From the NCBI GenBank assembly GCA_963681505.1, contig OY811985.1, forward strand, positions 3,560,549 to 3,624,548: a stretch of 64,000 bases of DNA. Reading direction: 5' to 3'. Below the pieces are notes generated by a model. That model was not told where the DNA came from, did no database searches, and was given only the letters and a program-made list of their open reading frames with translations. Origin of the DNA: Eunapius fragilis. Lineage: Eukaryota; Porifera; Demospongiae; Spongillida; Spongillidae. A program made the translations under genes and the position numbers. Positions 1 through 13,366 of the stretch are shown in pieces. Positions within the stretch are counted from its first letter, which is position 1, and each line of letters opens with the position of its first letter.

Positions 1-3000
1 ACATGAGCAGTGATAGCTTCCTATTGTGTTGATGCAATTCTGACTGCATCCTCCATTATCCAATGTGCACTCATTGATGTCTAAAATAGAACAGTAAGAA
101 CTGCATAATGGCAAAGATGAATAAATACTTACCATTACAGGTTATGAGATCTGCATCAAGTAGATAACCAGAATTACATGAGCAGTGATAGCTTCCCATG
201 GTGTTGATGCAATTCTGACTGCATCCTCCATTACCCAATGTGCACTCATTGATATCTTAAATAGAAAAGTATAGAATTATCGAACTACCACACTTGTCAA
301 TAAAAATAACAACTTTCTAGTTCAGCTTTTCAACAACGTACCAGTACAGCTTTTAAGATCTGCATCAAGTAGATAACCGGTGTTACATGAGCAGCGATAG
401 CTTCCTATTGTGTTGATGCAATTCTGACTGCATCCTCCATTATCCAATGTGCACTCATTGATGTCTAAAATAGAACAGTAATAACTGCATAATGGCAAAG
501 ATGAATAAATACTTACCATTACAGGTTATGAGATCTGCATCAAGTAGATAACCAGAATTACATGAGCAGTGAGAGCTTCCTATGGTGTTGATGCAATTCT
601 GACTGCATCCACCATTATCCAGTGCGCACTCAATGATATCTTAAAAAGAAAGATATAGAAGTGGATGGTTAATTTAAATCAATACTTACCAATACAGGTG
701 TTCAGATCTGCATCAAGTAGATAACCTGAGTTACATGAGCAGTGATAGCTTCCTACAGTGTTTACGCAAATCTGACTGCATCCTCCATTACCCATTGTGC
801 ACTCATTGATATCTGAAATAGAAAAGTATAGAATTATACAACCACCACAATTGTCAATTCAAATAACATCTTTCGAGTTCAGCTTACGAACTACTTACCA
901 GTACAGCTTTTAAGATCTGCATCAAGCAGATAACCTGAGTTACATGAGCAGTGATAGCTTCCTATGGTGTTGATGCAATTCTGACTGCATCCACCATTAT
1001 CCACTGTGCACTCATTGATATCTTAAACAGAAATATATAGAATTGGATGGTCAATTTAAATTAATACTTACCATTACAGCTTTTGAGATCTGCATCAAGT
1101 AGATAACCAGAGTTACATGAGCAGTGATAGCTTCCTATGCTGTTGATGCAATTCTGAATGCATCCACCATTAACCAATGCGCACTCATTGATATCTGAAA
1201 CAGAAATACATAGAATTGGATGGTCAATTTTAATTAATACTTACCATTACAGGTAATGAGATCTGCATCAAGTAGAAAACCAGAATTACATGAGCAGTGA
1301 TAGCTTCCTATGCTGTTGATGCAATTCTGACTGCATCCTCCATTACCCAATGTGCACTCATTGATGTCTGAAATAGAACAGTGAGAACTGCCATAATGGC
1401 AAAGATGAATAAATACTTACCATTACAGGTTATGAGATCTGCATCAAGTAGATAACCAGAATTACATGAGCAGTGATAGCTTCCTATGGTGTTGATGCAA
1501 TTCTGACTGCATCCACCATTATCCAGTGCGCACTCAATGATATCTTAAAAAGAAAGATATAGAAGTGGATGGTTAATTTAAATCAATTCTTACCATTACA
1601 GGTGTTCAGATCTGCATCAAGTAGATAACCAGAGTTACATGAGCAGTGATAGCTTCCTATGGTGTTTACACAAATCTGACTGCATCCACCATTATCCACT
1701 GTGCATTCATCGATGTCTAAAATAGAAAGTAGGAACAGTCATAATGGCAACAATGAATAAATACTTACCATTACAGGTTTTGAGATCTGCATCAAGTAGA
1801 TAACCAGAGTTACATGAGCAGTGATAGCTTCCTATGGTGTTGATGCAATTCTGACTGCATCCACTATTATCCACTGTGCACTCATTGATGTCTGAAATAG
1901 AATAGTAAAAACTGTCATAATGGCAAAGATGAATAAGTACATACCATTACAGGTTTTGAGATCTACATCAAGTAGATAACCAGAATTACATGAGCAGTGA
2001 GAGCTTCCTATGGTGTTGATGCAATTCTGACTGCATCCTCCATTACCCAATGTGCACTCATTGATATCTTAAATAGAAAAGTATAGAATTATCGAACTAC
2101 CACACTTGTCAATAAAAATAACAACTTTCTAGTTCAGCTTTTCAACAACGTACCAGTACAGCTTTTAAGATCTGCATCAAGTAGATAACCGGTGTTACAT
2201 GAGCAGTGATAGCTTCCTATTGTGTTGATGCAATTCTGACTGCATCCTCCATTATCCAATGTGCACTCATTGATGTCTAAAATAGAACAGTAAGAACTGC
2301 CATAATGGCAAAGATGAATAAATACTTACCATTACAGGTTATGAGATCTGCATCAAGTAGATAACCAGAATTACATGAGCAGTGAGAGCTTCCTATGGTG
2401 TTGATGCAATTCTGACTGCATCCACCATTATCCAGTGCGCACTCAATGATATCTTAAAAAGAAAGATATAGAAGTGGATGGTTAATTTAAATCAATACTT
2501 ACCATTACAGGTGTTCAGATCTGCATCAAGTAGATAACCCGAGTTACATGAGCAGTGATAGCTTCCTACAGTGTTTACGCAAATCTGACTGCATCCTACA
2601 TTACCCATTGTGCACTCATTGATATCTGAAATAGAAAAGTATAGAATTATACAACCACCACAATTGTCAATTCAATTAACATCTTTCGAGTTCAGCTTAC
2701 GAACTACTTACCAGTACAGCTCTTAAGATCTGCATCAAGCAGATAACCTGAGTTACATGAGCAGTGATAGCTTCCTATGGTGTTGATGCAATTCTGACTG
2801 CATCCACCATTATCCAATGTGCACTCATTGATATCTTAAACAGAAATATATAGAATTGGATGGTCAATTTAAATTTATACTTACCATTACAGCTTTTGAG
2901 ATCTGCATCAAGTAGATAACCAGAGTTACATGAGCATTGATAGCTTCCTATGCTGTTGATGCAATTCTGAATGCATCCACCATTATCCAATGTGCACTCA

Positions 3001-3353
3001 TTGATATCTTAAACAGAAATACATAGAATTGGATGGTCAATTTAAATTAATACTTACCATTACAGCTTTTAAGATCTGCATCAAGCAGATAACCTGAGTT
3101 ACATGAGCAGAGATAGCTTCCTATGGTGTTGATGCAATTCTGACTGCATCCACCATTATCCAATGTGCACTCATTGATATCTTAAACAGAAATATATAGA
3201 ATTGGATGGTCAATTAAATTTAATACTTACCATTACAGCTTTTGAGATCTGCATCAAGTAGATAACCAGAGTTACATGAGCAGTGATAGCTTCCTATGCT
3301 GTTGATGCAATTCTGAATGCATCCACCATTAACCAATGCGCACTCATTGATAT
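1..3353 (-). CDS. Giant EGF-repeat gene, exons 1-19 of the array (3' part, partial)
   Basis: Nineteen exons, each encoding one calcium-binding EGF domain: 1-80 (cut by window edge), 133-255, 342-464, 517-639, 690-812, 899-1021, 1072-1194, 1245-1367, 1421-1543, 1594-1716, 1769-1891, 1945-2067, 2154-2276, 2330-2452, 2503-2625, 2712-2834, 2885-3007, 3058-3180, 3231-3353. Each complete exon is 123 nt, starts after an AG acceptor and ends at GTAAGT, GTACGT, GTATGT or a close variant. The phase is 1-1, so exons can be added or lost without breaking the frame. The domain reads DINEC..., six cysteines at residues 5, 12, 16, 25, 27 and 40, and carries [12 protein letters not shown], which fits the Asp/Asn-hydroxylation pattern. 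Such tandem cbEGF domains form calcium-stiffened rods in extracellular matrix or adhesion proteins (family knowledge). Introns are 50-86 nt. The 3' end of the gene lies beyond position 1. No orthologue can be named. Confidence 0.9.
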
Positions 3354-3403
3354 CTGAAACAGAAAGATATAGAATTGGATGGTCAATTTTAATTAATACT
3401 TAC

Positions 3404-6400
3404 CATTACAGGTAATGAGATCTGCATCAAGTAGAAAACCAGAATTACATGAGCAGTGATAGCTTCCTATGGTGTTGATGCAATTCTGACTGCATCCTCC
3501 ATTACCCAATGTGCATTCATTGATATCTTAAATAGAAAGTATAGAATTGTCGAACTACCACACTTGTCAATAAAAATAACAACTTTCTAGTTCAGCTTTT
3601 CAACAACGTACCAGTACAGCTTTTAAGATCTGCATCATGTAGATAACCGGTGTTACATGAGCAGTGATAGCTTCCTATTGTGTTGATGCAATTCTGACTG
3701 CATCCTCCATTATCCAATGTGCACTCATTGATGTCTGAAATAGAACAGTGAGAACTGCCATAATGGCAAAGATGAATAAATACTTACCATTACAGGTTAT
3801 GAGATCTGCATCAAGTAGATAACCAGAATTACATGAGCAGTGAGAGCTTCCTATGGTGTTGATGCAATTCTGACTGCATCCACCATTATCCAGTGCGCAC
3901 TCAATGATATCTTAAAAAGAAAGATATCGAAGTGGATGATTAATTTAAATCAATACTTACCATTACAGGTGTTCAAATCTGCATCAAGTAGATAACCAGA
4001 GTTACATGAGCAGTGATAGCTTCCTACAGTGTTTACGCAAATCTGACTGCATCCTCCATTACCCATTGTGCACTCATTGATATCTGAAATAGAAAAGTAT
4101 AGAATTATACAACCACCACAATTGTCAATTCAATTAACATCTTTCGAGTTCAGCTTACGAACTACTTACCAGTACAGCTTTTAAGATCTGCATCAAGCAG
4201 ATAACCTGAGTTACATGAGCAGTGATAGCTTCCTATGGTGTTGATGCAATTCTGACTGCATCCACCATTATCCAATGTGCACTCATTGATATCTTAAACA
4301 GAAATATATAGAATTGGATGGTCAATTTAAATTAATACTTACCATTACAGCTTTTGAGATCTGCATCAAGTAGATAACCAGAGTTACATGAGCAGTGATA
4401 GCTTCCTATGCTGTTGATGCAATTCTGAATGCATCCACCATTATCCAATGTGCACTCATTGATATCTTAAACAGAAATACATAGAATTGGATGGTCAATT
4501 TAAATTAATACTTACCATTACAGCTTTTAAGATCTGCATCAAGCAGATAACCTGAGTTACATGAGCAGAGATAGCTTCCTATGGTGTTGATGCAATTCTG
4601 ACTGCATCCACCATTAACCAATGCGCACTCATTGATATCTGAAACAGAAAGATATAGAATTGGATGGTCAATTTTAATTAATACTTACCATTACAGGTAA
4701 TGAGATCTGCATCAAGTAGAAAACCAGAATTACATGAGCAGTGATAGCTTCCTATGGTGTTGATGCAATTCTGACTGCATCCTCCATTACCCAATGTGCA
4801 CTCATTGATATCTTAAATAGAAAGTATAGAATTATCGAACTACCACACTTGTCAATAAAAATAACAACTTTCTAGTTCAGCTTTTCAACAACGTACCAGT
4901 ACAGCTTTTAAGATCTGCATCATGTAGATAACCGGTGTTACATGAGCAGTGATAGCTTCCTATTGTGTTGATGCAATTCTGACTGCATCCTCCATTATCC
5001 AATGTGCACTCATTGATGTCTGAAATAGAACAGTGAGAACTGCCATAATGGCAAAGATGAATAAATACTTACCATTACAGGTTATGAGATCTGCATCAAG
5101 TAGATAACCAGAATTACATGAGCAGTGAGAGCTTCCTATGGTGTTGATGCAATTCTGACTGCATCCACCATTATCCAGTGCGCACTCAATGATATCTTAA
5201 AAAGAAAGATATCGAAGTGGATGATTAATTTAAATCAATACTTACCATTACAGGTGTTCAAATCTGCATCAAGTAGATAACCAGAGTTACATGAGCAGTG
5301 ATAGCTTCCTACAGTGTTTACGCAAATCTGACTGCATCCTCCATTACCCATTGTGCACTCATTGATATCTGAAATAGAAAAGTATAGAATTATACAACCA
5401 CCACAATTGTCAATTCAATTAACATCTTTCGAGTTCAGCTTACGAACTACTTACCAGTACAGCTTTTAAGATCTGCATCAAGCAGATAACCTGAGTTACA
5501 TGAGCAGTGATAGCTTCCTATGGTGTTGATGCAATTCTGACTGCATCCACCATTATCCAATGTGCACTCATTGATATCTTAAACAGAAATATATAGAATT
5601 GGATGGTCAATTTAAATTAATACTTACCATTACAGCTTTTGAGATCTGCATCAAGTAGATAACCAGAGTTACATGAGCAGTGATAGCTTCCTATGCTGTT
5701 GATGCAATTCTGAATGCATCCACCATAATCCAATGTGCACTCATTGATATCTTAAACAGAAATATATAGAATTGGATGGTCAATTTAAATTAATACTTAC
5801 CATTACAGCTTTTGAGATCTGCATCAAGTAGATAACCAGAATTACATGAGCAGTGAGAGCTTCCTATGGTGTTGATGCAATTCTGACTGCATCCACCATT
5901 ATCCAGTGCGCACTCAATGATATCTTAAAAAGAAAGATATAGAAGTGGATGATTAATTTAAATCAATACTTACCATTACAGGTGTTCAAATCTGCATCAA
6001 GTAGATAACCAGAGTTACATGAGCAGTGATAGCTTCCTACAGTGTTTACGCAAATCTGACTGCATCCTCCATTACCCATTGTGCACTCATTGATATCTGA
6101 AATAGAAAAGTATAGAATTATACAACCACCACAATTGTCAATTCAATTAACATCTTTCGAGTTCAGCTTACGAACTACTTACCAGTACAGCTTTTAAGAT
6201 CTGCATCAAGCAGATAACCTGAGTTACATGAGCAGTGATAGCTTCCTATGGTGTTGATGCAATTCTGACTGCATCCACCATTATCCAATGTGCACTCATT
6301 GATATCTTAAACAGAAATATATAGAATTGGATGGTCAATTTAAATTAATACTTACCATTACAGCTTTTGAGATCTGCATCAAGTAGATAACCAGAGTTAC

Positions 6401-7764
6401 ATGAGCAGTGATAGCTTCCTATGCTGTTGATGCAATTCTGAATGCATCCACCATTATCCAATGTGCACTCATTGATATCTTAAACAGAAATACATAGAAT
6501 TGGATGGTCAATTTAAATTAATACTTACCATTACAGCTTTTAAGATCTGCATCAAGCAGATAACCTGAGTTACATGAGCAGAGATAGCTTCCTATGGTGT
6601 TGATGCAATTCTGACTGCATCCACCATTATCCAATGTGCACTCATTGATATCTTAAACAGAAATATATAGAATTGGATGGTCAATTAAATTTAATACTTA
6701 CCATTACAGCTTTTGAGATCTGCATTAAGTAGATAACCAGAGTTACATGAGCAGTGATAGCTTCCTATGCTGTTGATGCAATTCTGAATGCATCCACCAT
6801 TAACCAATGCGCACTCATTGATATCTGAAACAGAAAGATATAGAATTTGGATGGTCAATTTTAATTAATACTTACCATTACAGGTAATGAGATCTGCATC
6901 AAGTAGAAAACCAGAATTACATGAGCAGTGATAGCTTCCTATGGTGTTGATGCAATTCTGACTGCATCCTCCATTACCCAATGTGCACTCATTGATATCT
7001 TAAATAGAAAGTATAGAATTATCGAACTACCACACTTGTCAATAAAAATAACAACTTTCTAGTTCAGCTTTTCAACAACGTACCAGTACAGCTTTTAAGA
7101 TCTGCATCATGTAGATAACCGGTGTTACATGAGCAGTGATAGCTTCCTATTGTGTTGATGCAATTCTGACTGCATCCTCCATTATCCAATGTGCACTCAT
7201 TGATGTCTGAAATAGAACAGTGAGAACTGCCATAATGGCAAAGATGAATAAATACTTACCATTACAGGTTATGAGATCTGCATCAAGTAGATAACCAGAA
7301 TTACATGAGCAGTGAGAGCTTCCTATGGTGTTGATGCAATTCTGACTGCATCCACCATTATCCAGTGCGCACTCAATGATATCTTAAAAAGAAAGATATA
7401 GAAGTGGATGATTAATTTAAATCAATACTTACCATTACAGGTGTTCAAATCTGCATCAAGTAGATAACCAGAGTTACATGAGCAGTGATAGCTTCCTACG
7501 GTGTTTATGCAAATCTGACTGCATCCTCCATTACCCAGTGTGCACTCATTGATATCTTAAATAGAAAAGTATAGACTTATACAACTACCACAATTGTCAA
7601 TTCAATTAACATCTTTCGAGTTCAGCTTACGAACTACTTACCAGTACAGCTTTTAAGATCTGCATCAAGCAGATAACCAGAGTTACATGAACAGTGATAG
7701 CTTCCTATGTTATTGATGCAATTCTGACTGCATCCACCATTATTCAATGTGCACTCATTGATAT
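3404..7764. repeat. Overlapping higher-order EGF block duplications (offsets 1,285, 2,013 and 2,187 bp)
   Basis: Exon starts recur at constant offsets. Exons 20-26 (3404-4638) recur at +1,285 as exons 27-33. Exons 27-31 recur at +2,187 as exons 39-43. Exons 23-26 recur at +2,013 as exons 34-37. Exons 13-18 recur at +1,458 as exons 21-26. Distinctive intron text (the 86-nt class with ACCGG-type exon ends) marks the register. This is the signature of repeated unequal exchange between out-of-register units. Confidence 0.75.
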
Positions 7765-8286
7765 CTTAAACAGAAATATATAGAATTGGATGGTCAATTT
7801 AAATTAATACTTACCATTACAGGTTTTGAGATCTGCATCAAGTAGATAACCAGAGTTACAAGAGCAGTGATAGCTTCCTATAGTGTTGATGCAATTCTGA
7901 CTGCATCCACCATTATCCAATGTGCACTCATTGATGTCTGAAGTAGAAAAGTAAGAAATATAAGAATGCCAAATATGAATAAGTACATACCATTACAGGT
8001 TTTGAGATCTACATCAAGTAGATAACCTGAATTACATGAGCAGTGATAGCTTCCTATGGTATTGATGCAATTCTGACTGCATCCACCATTAACCAATGTG
8101 CACTCATTGATATCTGAAACAGAAAGATATAGAATTGGATGGTCAATTTTAATTAATACTTACCATTACAGGTAATAAGATCTGCATCAAGTAGAAAACC
8201 AGAGTTACATGAGCAGTGATAGCTTCCTATGGTGTTGATACAATTCTGACTGCATCCTCCATTACCCAATGTGCACTCATTGATAT
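3404..8286 (-). CDS. Giant EGF-repeat gene, exons 20-46
   Basis: Twenty-seven further 123-nt, phase 1-1 cbEGF exons: 3404-3526, 3612-3734, 3788-3910, 3961-4083, 4170-4292, 4343-4465, 4516-4638, 4689-4811, 4897-5019, 5073-5195, 5246-5368, 5455-5577, 5628-5750, 5801-5923, 5974-6096, 6183-6305, 6356-6478, 6529-6651, 6702-6824, 6876-6998, 7084-7206, 7260-7382, 7433-7555, 7642-7764, 7815-7937, 7991-8113, 8164-8286. The exact 123-nt length of every exon is strong evidence for a maintained reading frame. Some exons read DIIEC instead of DINEC (for example 517-639 and 3788-3910), which changes a residue of the calcium-site motif. Introns fall into three related classes of about 50, 53 and 86 nt whose sequence is also repeated, so exon and intron duplicated together. 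The same gene continues on both sides. Confidence 0.9.
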
Positions 8287-8360
8287 CTTAAACAGAAACG
8301 TATAGAATAGTACAACTAATTTTAATAACAACTTTCCAGTTCACCTGTTAAACTACATAC

Positions 8361-10682
8361 CAATACAGCTTTTAAGATCTGCATCAAGCAGATAACCAGA
8401 GTTACATGAGCAGTGATAGCTTCCTATGGTGTTGATGCAATTCTGACCGCATCCACCATTATCCAATGTGCACTCATTGATGTCTGAAATAGAACAGTAA
8501 GAACTGTTATAATGGCAAAGATGAATAAATACTTACCATTACAGGTTTTTAGATCTGCATCAAGTATATAACCAGAGTTACATGAACAGTGATAGCTTCC
8601 TATGGTGTTTACACAAATCTGACTGCATCCTCCATTACCCAATGTGCACTCATTGATATCTTAAATAGAAATAGATAGAATCATAGAACTACCACAATTG
8701 TCAATTTAAGTAACAACTTTCCAGTTCAGCTTCTAAACTACTTACCAGTACAGCTTTTGAGATCTGCATCAAGTAGATAACCAGAGTTACATGAGCAGTG
8801 ATAGCTTCCTACGGTGTTGATGCAATTCTGACTGCATCCCCCATTATCCAATGTGCACTCATTGATATCTGAAATAGAACAGTAAGAACTGTTATGACGG
8901 CAAAGATGAATAAATACTTACCATTACAGGTTTTGAGATCTGCATCAAGTAGATAACCAGAGTTACATGAGCAGTGATAGCTTCCTATGGTGTTGATGCA
9001 ATTCTGACTGCATCCTCCATTACCCAATGTGCACTCATTGATATCTTAAATATAAAAGTATAGAATAGTACAACTTATTTAAATAACAACTTTCCAGTTC
9101 AAATTTTAAACTACATACCAGTACAGCTTTTTAGATCTGCATCAAGCAGATAACCAGAGTTACATGAGCAGTGATAGCTTCCTATGGTGTTAATGCAATT
9201 CTGACCGCATCCACCATTATCCAATGTGCACTCATTGATGTCTGAAATAGACAGTAAGAACTGTCATAATGGCAAAGATGAAGAAAAACTTACCATTACA
9301 GGTTTTGAGATCTGCATCAAGTAGATAACCAGAGTTACATGAACAGTGATAGCTTCCTATGGTGTTTACACAAATCTGACTGCATCCTCCATTACCCAAT
9401 GTGCACTCATTGATATCTTAAATAGAAATAGATAGAATCATAGAACTACCACAATTGTCAATTTAAGTAACAACTTTCCAGTTCAGCTTTTAAACTACTT
9501 ACCAGTACAGCTTTTGAGATCTGCATCAAGTAGATAACCAGAGTTACATGAGCAGTGATAGCTTCCTACGGTGTTGATGCAGTTCTGACTGCATCCACCA
9601 TTATCCAATGTGCACTCATTTATGTCTGAAATAGAATAGTAAGAACTGTCATAATGGCAAAGATGAATAAATACTTACCATTACAGGTTTTGAGATCTAC
9701 ATCAAGTAGATAACCAGAGTTACATGAGCAGTGATAGCTTCCTATGGTGTTGATGCAATTCTGACTGCATCCACCATTAACCAATGCGCACTCATTGATA
9801 TCTGAAACAGAAAGATATAGAATTGGATGGTCAATTTTAATTAATACTTACCATTACAGGTAATGAGATCTGCATCAAGTAGAAAACCAGAGTTACATGA
9901 GCAGTGATAGCTTCCTATGGTGTTGATGCAATTCTGATTGCATTCACCATTATCCACAGTGCACTCATTGATATCTGAAATAGAATAGTAAGAACTGTCA
10001 TAATGGCAAAGATGAATAAATACTTACCATTACAGCTTTTGAGATCTACATCAAGTATATAACCAGAATTACATGAGCAGTGATAGCTTCCTATGGTGTT
10101 GATGCAATTCTGATTGCATCCACCATTATCCACAGTGCACTCATTGATATCTGGAATAGAATAGTAAGAACTGTCATAATGGCAAAGATGAATAAATACT
10201 TACCATTACAGCTTTTGAGATCTACATCAAGTATATAACCAGAATTACATGAGCAGTGATAGCTTCCTATGGTGTTGATGCAATTCTGAGTGCATCCACC
10301 ATTATCCAATGTGCACTCATTGATGTCTGAAATAGAAAAGTAAGAACTGTCATAATGGCAAAGATGAATAAATCCTTACCATTACAGCTTTTGAGATCTA
10401 TGTCAAGTAGATAACCAGAGTTACATGAGCAGTGATAGCTTCCTATGGTGTTGATGCAATTCTGATTGCATCCACCATTATCCACAGTACACTCATTGAT
10501 GTCTGAAATAGAAAAGTAAGAACTATCACAATATATGACAAGGATAACTACATACTTACCATTACAGCTTTTGAGATCTACGTCAAGTAGATAACCAGAG
10601 TTACATGAGCAGTGATAGCTTCCTATGGTGTTTATGCAATTCTGACTGCATCCTCCATTACCCAATGTGCACTCATTGATAT
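8361..10682 (-). CDS. Giant EGF-repeat gene, exons 47-59 (copy 1 of 13-exon duplication)
   Basis: Thirteen 123-nt cbEGF exons: 8361-8483, 8537-8659, 8746-8868, 8922-9044, 9119-9241, 9294-9416, 9503-9625, 9679-9801, 9852-9974, 10028-10150, 10204-10326, 10380-10502, 10560-10682. The phase is 1-1 throughout with six cysteines per domain. The exons have exact counterparts 2,396 bp further on. Several encode DNGGCNQNC or DNGGCTQNC in place of the commoner GGCSQNC. Splice donors include GTATGT, GTAAGT and GTAAGG. Apparent 72-residue open frames here run out of one exon through the intron into the next exon in a wrong frame, so they are not genes. Confidence 0.9.
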
Positions 10683-10756
10683 CTTAAATAGAAACGTATA
10701 GAATAGTACAACTAATTTTAATAACAACTTTCCAGTTCACCTGTTAAACTACATAC

Positions 10757-13078
10757 CAATACAGCTTTTAAGATCTGCATCAAGCAGATAACCAGAGTTA
10801 CATGAGCAGTGATAGCTTCCTATGGTGTTGATGCAATTCTGACCGCATCCACCATTATCCAATGTGCACTCATTGATGTCTGAAATAGAACAGTAAGAAC
10901 TGTTATAATGGCAAAGATGAATAAATACTTACCATTACAGGTTTTTAGATCTGCATCAAGTATATAACCAGAGTTACATGAACAGTGATAGCTTCCTATG
11001 GTGTTTACACAAATCTGACTGCATCCTCCATTACCCAATGTGCACTCATTGATATCTTAAATAGAAATAGATAGAATCATAGAACTACCACAATTGTCAA
11101 TTTAAGTAACAACTTTCCAGTTCAGCTTCTAAACTACTTACCAGTACAGCTTTTGAGATCTGCATCAAGTAGATAACCAGAGTTACATGAGCAGTGATAG
11201 CTTCCTACGGTGTTGATGCAATTCTGACTGCATCCCCCATTATCCAATGTGCACTCATTGATATCTGAAATAGAACAGTAAGAACTGTTATGACGGCAAA
11301 GATGAATAAATACTTACCATTACAGGTTTTGAGATCTGCATCAAGTAGATAACCAGAGTTACATGAGCAGTGATAGCTTCCTATGGTGTTGATGCAATTC
11401 TGACTGCATCCTCCATTACCCAATGTGCACTCATTGATATCTTAAATATAAAAGTATAGAATAGTACAACTTATTTAAATAACAACTTTCCAGTTCAAAT
11501 TTTAAACTACATACCAGTACAGCTTTTTAGATCTGCATCAAGCAGATAACCAGAGTTACATGAGCAGTGATAGCTTCCTATGGTGTTAATGCAATTCTGA
11601 CCGCATCCACCATTATCCAATGTGCACTCATTGATGTCTGAAATAGACAGTAAGAACTGTCATAATGGCAAAGATGAAGAAAAACTTACCATTACAGGTT
11701 TTGAGATCTGCATCAAGTAGATAACCAGAGTTACATGAACAGTGATAGCTTCCTATGGTGTTTACACAAATCTGACTGCATCCTCCATTACCCAATGTGC
11801 ACTCATTGATATCTTAAATAGAAATAGATAGAATCATAGAACTACCACAATTGTCAATTTAAGTAACAACTTTCCAGTTCAGCTTTTAAACTACTTACCA
11901 GTACAGCTTTTGAGATCTGCATCAAGTAGATAACCAGAGTTACATGAGCAGTGATAGCTTCCTACGGTGTTGATGCAGTTCTGACTGCATCCACCATTAT
12001 CCAATGTGCACTCATTTATGTCTGAAATAGAATAGTAAGAACTGTCATAATGGCAAAGATGAATAAATACTTACCATTACAGGTTTTGAGATCTACATCA
12101 AGTAGATAACCAGAGTTACATGAGCAGTGATAGCTTCCTATGGTGTTGATGCAATTCTGACTGCATCCACCATTAACCAATGCGCACTCATTGATATCTG
12201 AAACAGAAAGATATAGAATTGGATGGTCAATTTTAATTAATACTTACCATTACAGGTAATGAGATCTGCATCAAGTAGAAAACCAGAGTTACATGAGCAG
12301 TGATAGCTTCCTATGGTGTTGATGCAATTCTGATTGCATTCACCATTATCCACAGTGCACTCATTGATATCTGAAATAGAATAGTAAGAACTGTCATAAT
12401 GGCAAAGATGAATAAATACTTACCATTACAGCTTTTGAGATCTACATCAAGTATATAACCAGAATTACATGAGCAGTGATAGCTTCCTATGGTGTTGATG
12501 CAATTCTGATTGCATCCACCATTATCCACAGTGCACTCATTGATATCTGGAATAGAATAGTAAGAACTGTCATAATGGCAAAGATGAATAAATACTTACC
12601 ATTACAGCTTTTGAGATCTACATCAAGTATATAACCAGAATTACATGAGCAGTGATAGCTTCCTATGGTGTTGATGCAATTCTGAGTGCATCCACCATTA
12701 TCCAATGTGCACTCATTGATGTCTGAAATAGAAAAGTAAGAACTGTCATAATGGCAAAGATGAATAAATCCTTACCATTACAGCTTTTGAGATCTATGTC
12801 AAGTAGATAACCAGAGTTACATGAGCAGTGATAGCTTCCTATGGTGTTGATGCAATTCTGATTGCATCCACCATTATCCACAGTACACTCATTGATGTCT
12901 GAAATAGAAAAGTAAGAACTATCACAATATATGACAAGGATAACTACATACTTACCATTACAGCTTTTGAGATCTACGTCAAGTAGATAACCAGAGTTAC
13001 ATGAGCAGTGATAGCTTCCTATGGTGTTTATGCAATTCTGACTGCATCCTCCATTACCCAAGGTGCACTCATTGATAT
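10757..13078 (-). CDS. Giant EGF-repeat gene, exons 60-72 (copy 2 of 13-exon duplication)
   Basis: Thirteen cbEGF exons at exactly +2,396 from exons 47-59: 10757-10879, 10933-11055, 11142-11264, 11318-11440, 11515-11637, 11690-11812, 11899-12021, 12075-12197, 12248-12370, 12424-12546, 12600-12722, 12776-12898, 12956-13078. By eye the copy is identical to the first except near its end: exon 72 has the AGGTGCAC variant near 13062, where exon 59 has ATGTGCAC. That variant and the intron behind it match exon 75 (18496-18618). Beyond 13078 the intron is the one interrupted by the Ngaro element, so the intron between exons 72 and 73 is about 5.07 kb instead of about 86 nt. Confidence 0.9.
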
Positions 13079-13116
13079 CTTAAATAGAAAAGTATAGAAT
13101 TATAGAACTACCACAA

Positions 13117-13366
13117 GGGGTGTTTAGGTCTACAGTAAGTAAACATTGTTTAATGTTGGTGGGAATGCTACCCTCAGGAAGGTTATAGCTCTGCCTGTTG
13201 ATGAGCTCAAAGGCATGGCTAAGTATACAACCGCTCCCCAGCTTCAGCCTATCAACCACAACAACCAAAATAAGGTTTTCTTAGGGGTTTGGTCCCAGGC
13301 ATTATTTAAGAGAGGTCTGGGAAGGGTGACTCACTCAGTCATCAGCCACTGCAGCTACAAAGTCAT
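13117..13366 (+). repeat. Ngaro-1 split direct repeat A1
   Basis: This left terminal repeat matches 17440-17670 (A2) over nearly its whole length. A1 carries about 20 extra bases near 13205-13235. It contains a TATTTAAG-like box near 13300, a candidate core promoter for the element; that role is inferred. Confidence 0.85.

Larger units (their letters stand above)
8296..13087. repeat. 2,396-bp direct tandem duplication of 13 EGF exons
   Basis: Two adjacent copies, about 8296-10691 and 10692-13087. Every exon, intron and open-frame boundary in the first recurs 2,396 bp later, and I saw no difference except close to the distal end. The near-identity means a very recent duplication, gene conversion, or an assembly artefact from collapsed or duplicated contigs. 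Confidence 0.85.

Noticed and set aside
322-13061. Many 62-132-residue minus-strand ORFs starting M(D/G)NGGC and ending IASTP
   Set aside because: They begin inside an EGF exon, read through the intron and run into the next exon in the wrong frame. The real units are the 123-nt exons with splice sites.
1-13078. Regularly spaced repeats resembling a CRISPR array
   Set aside because: The repeats are 123-nt protein-coding exons with splice signals, and the spacers are related short introns. The context is eukaryotic.
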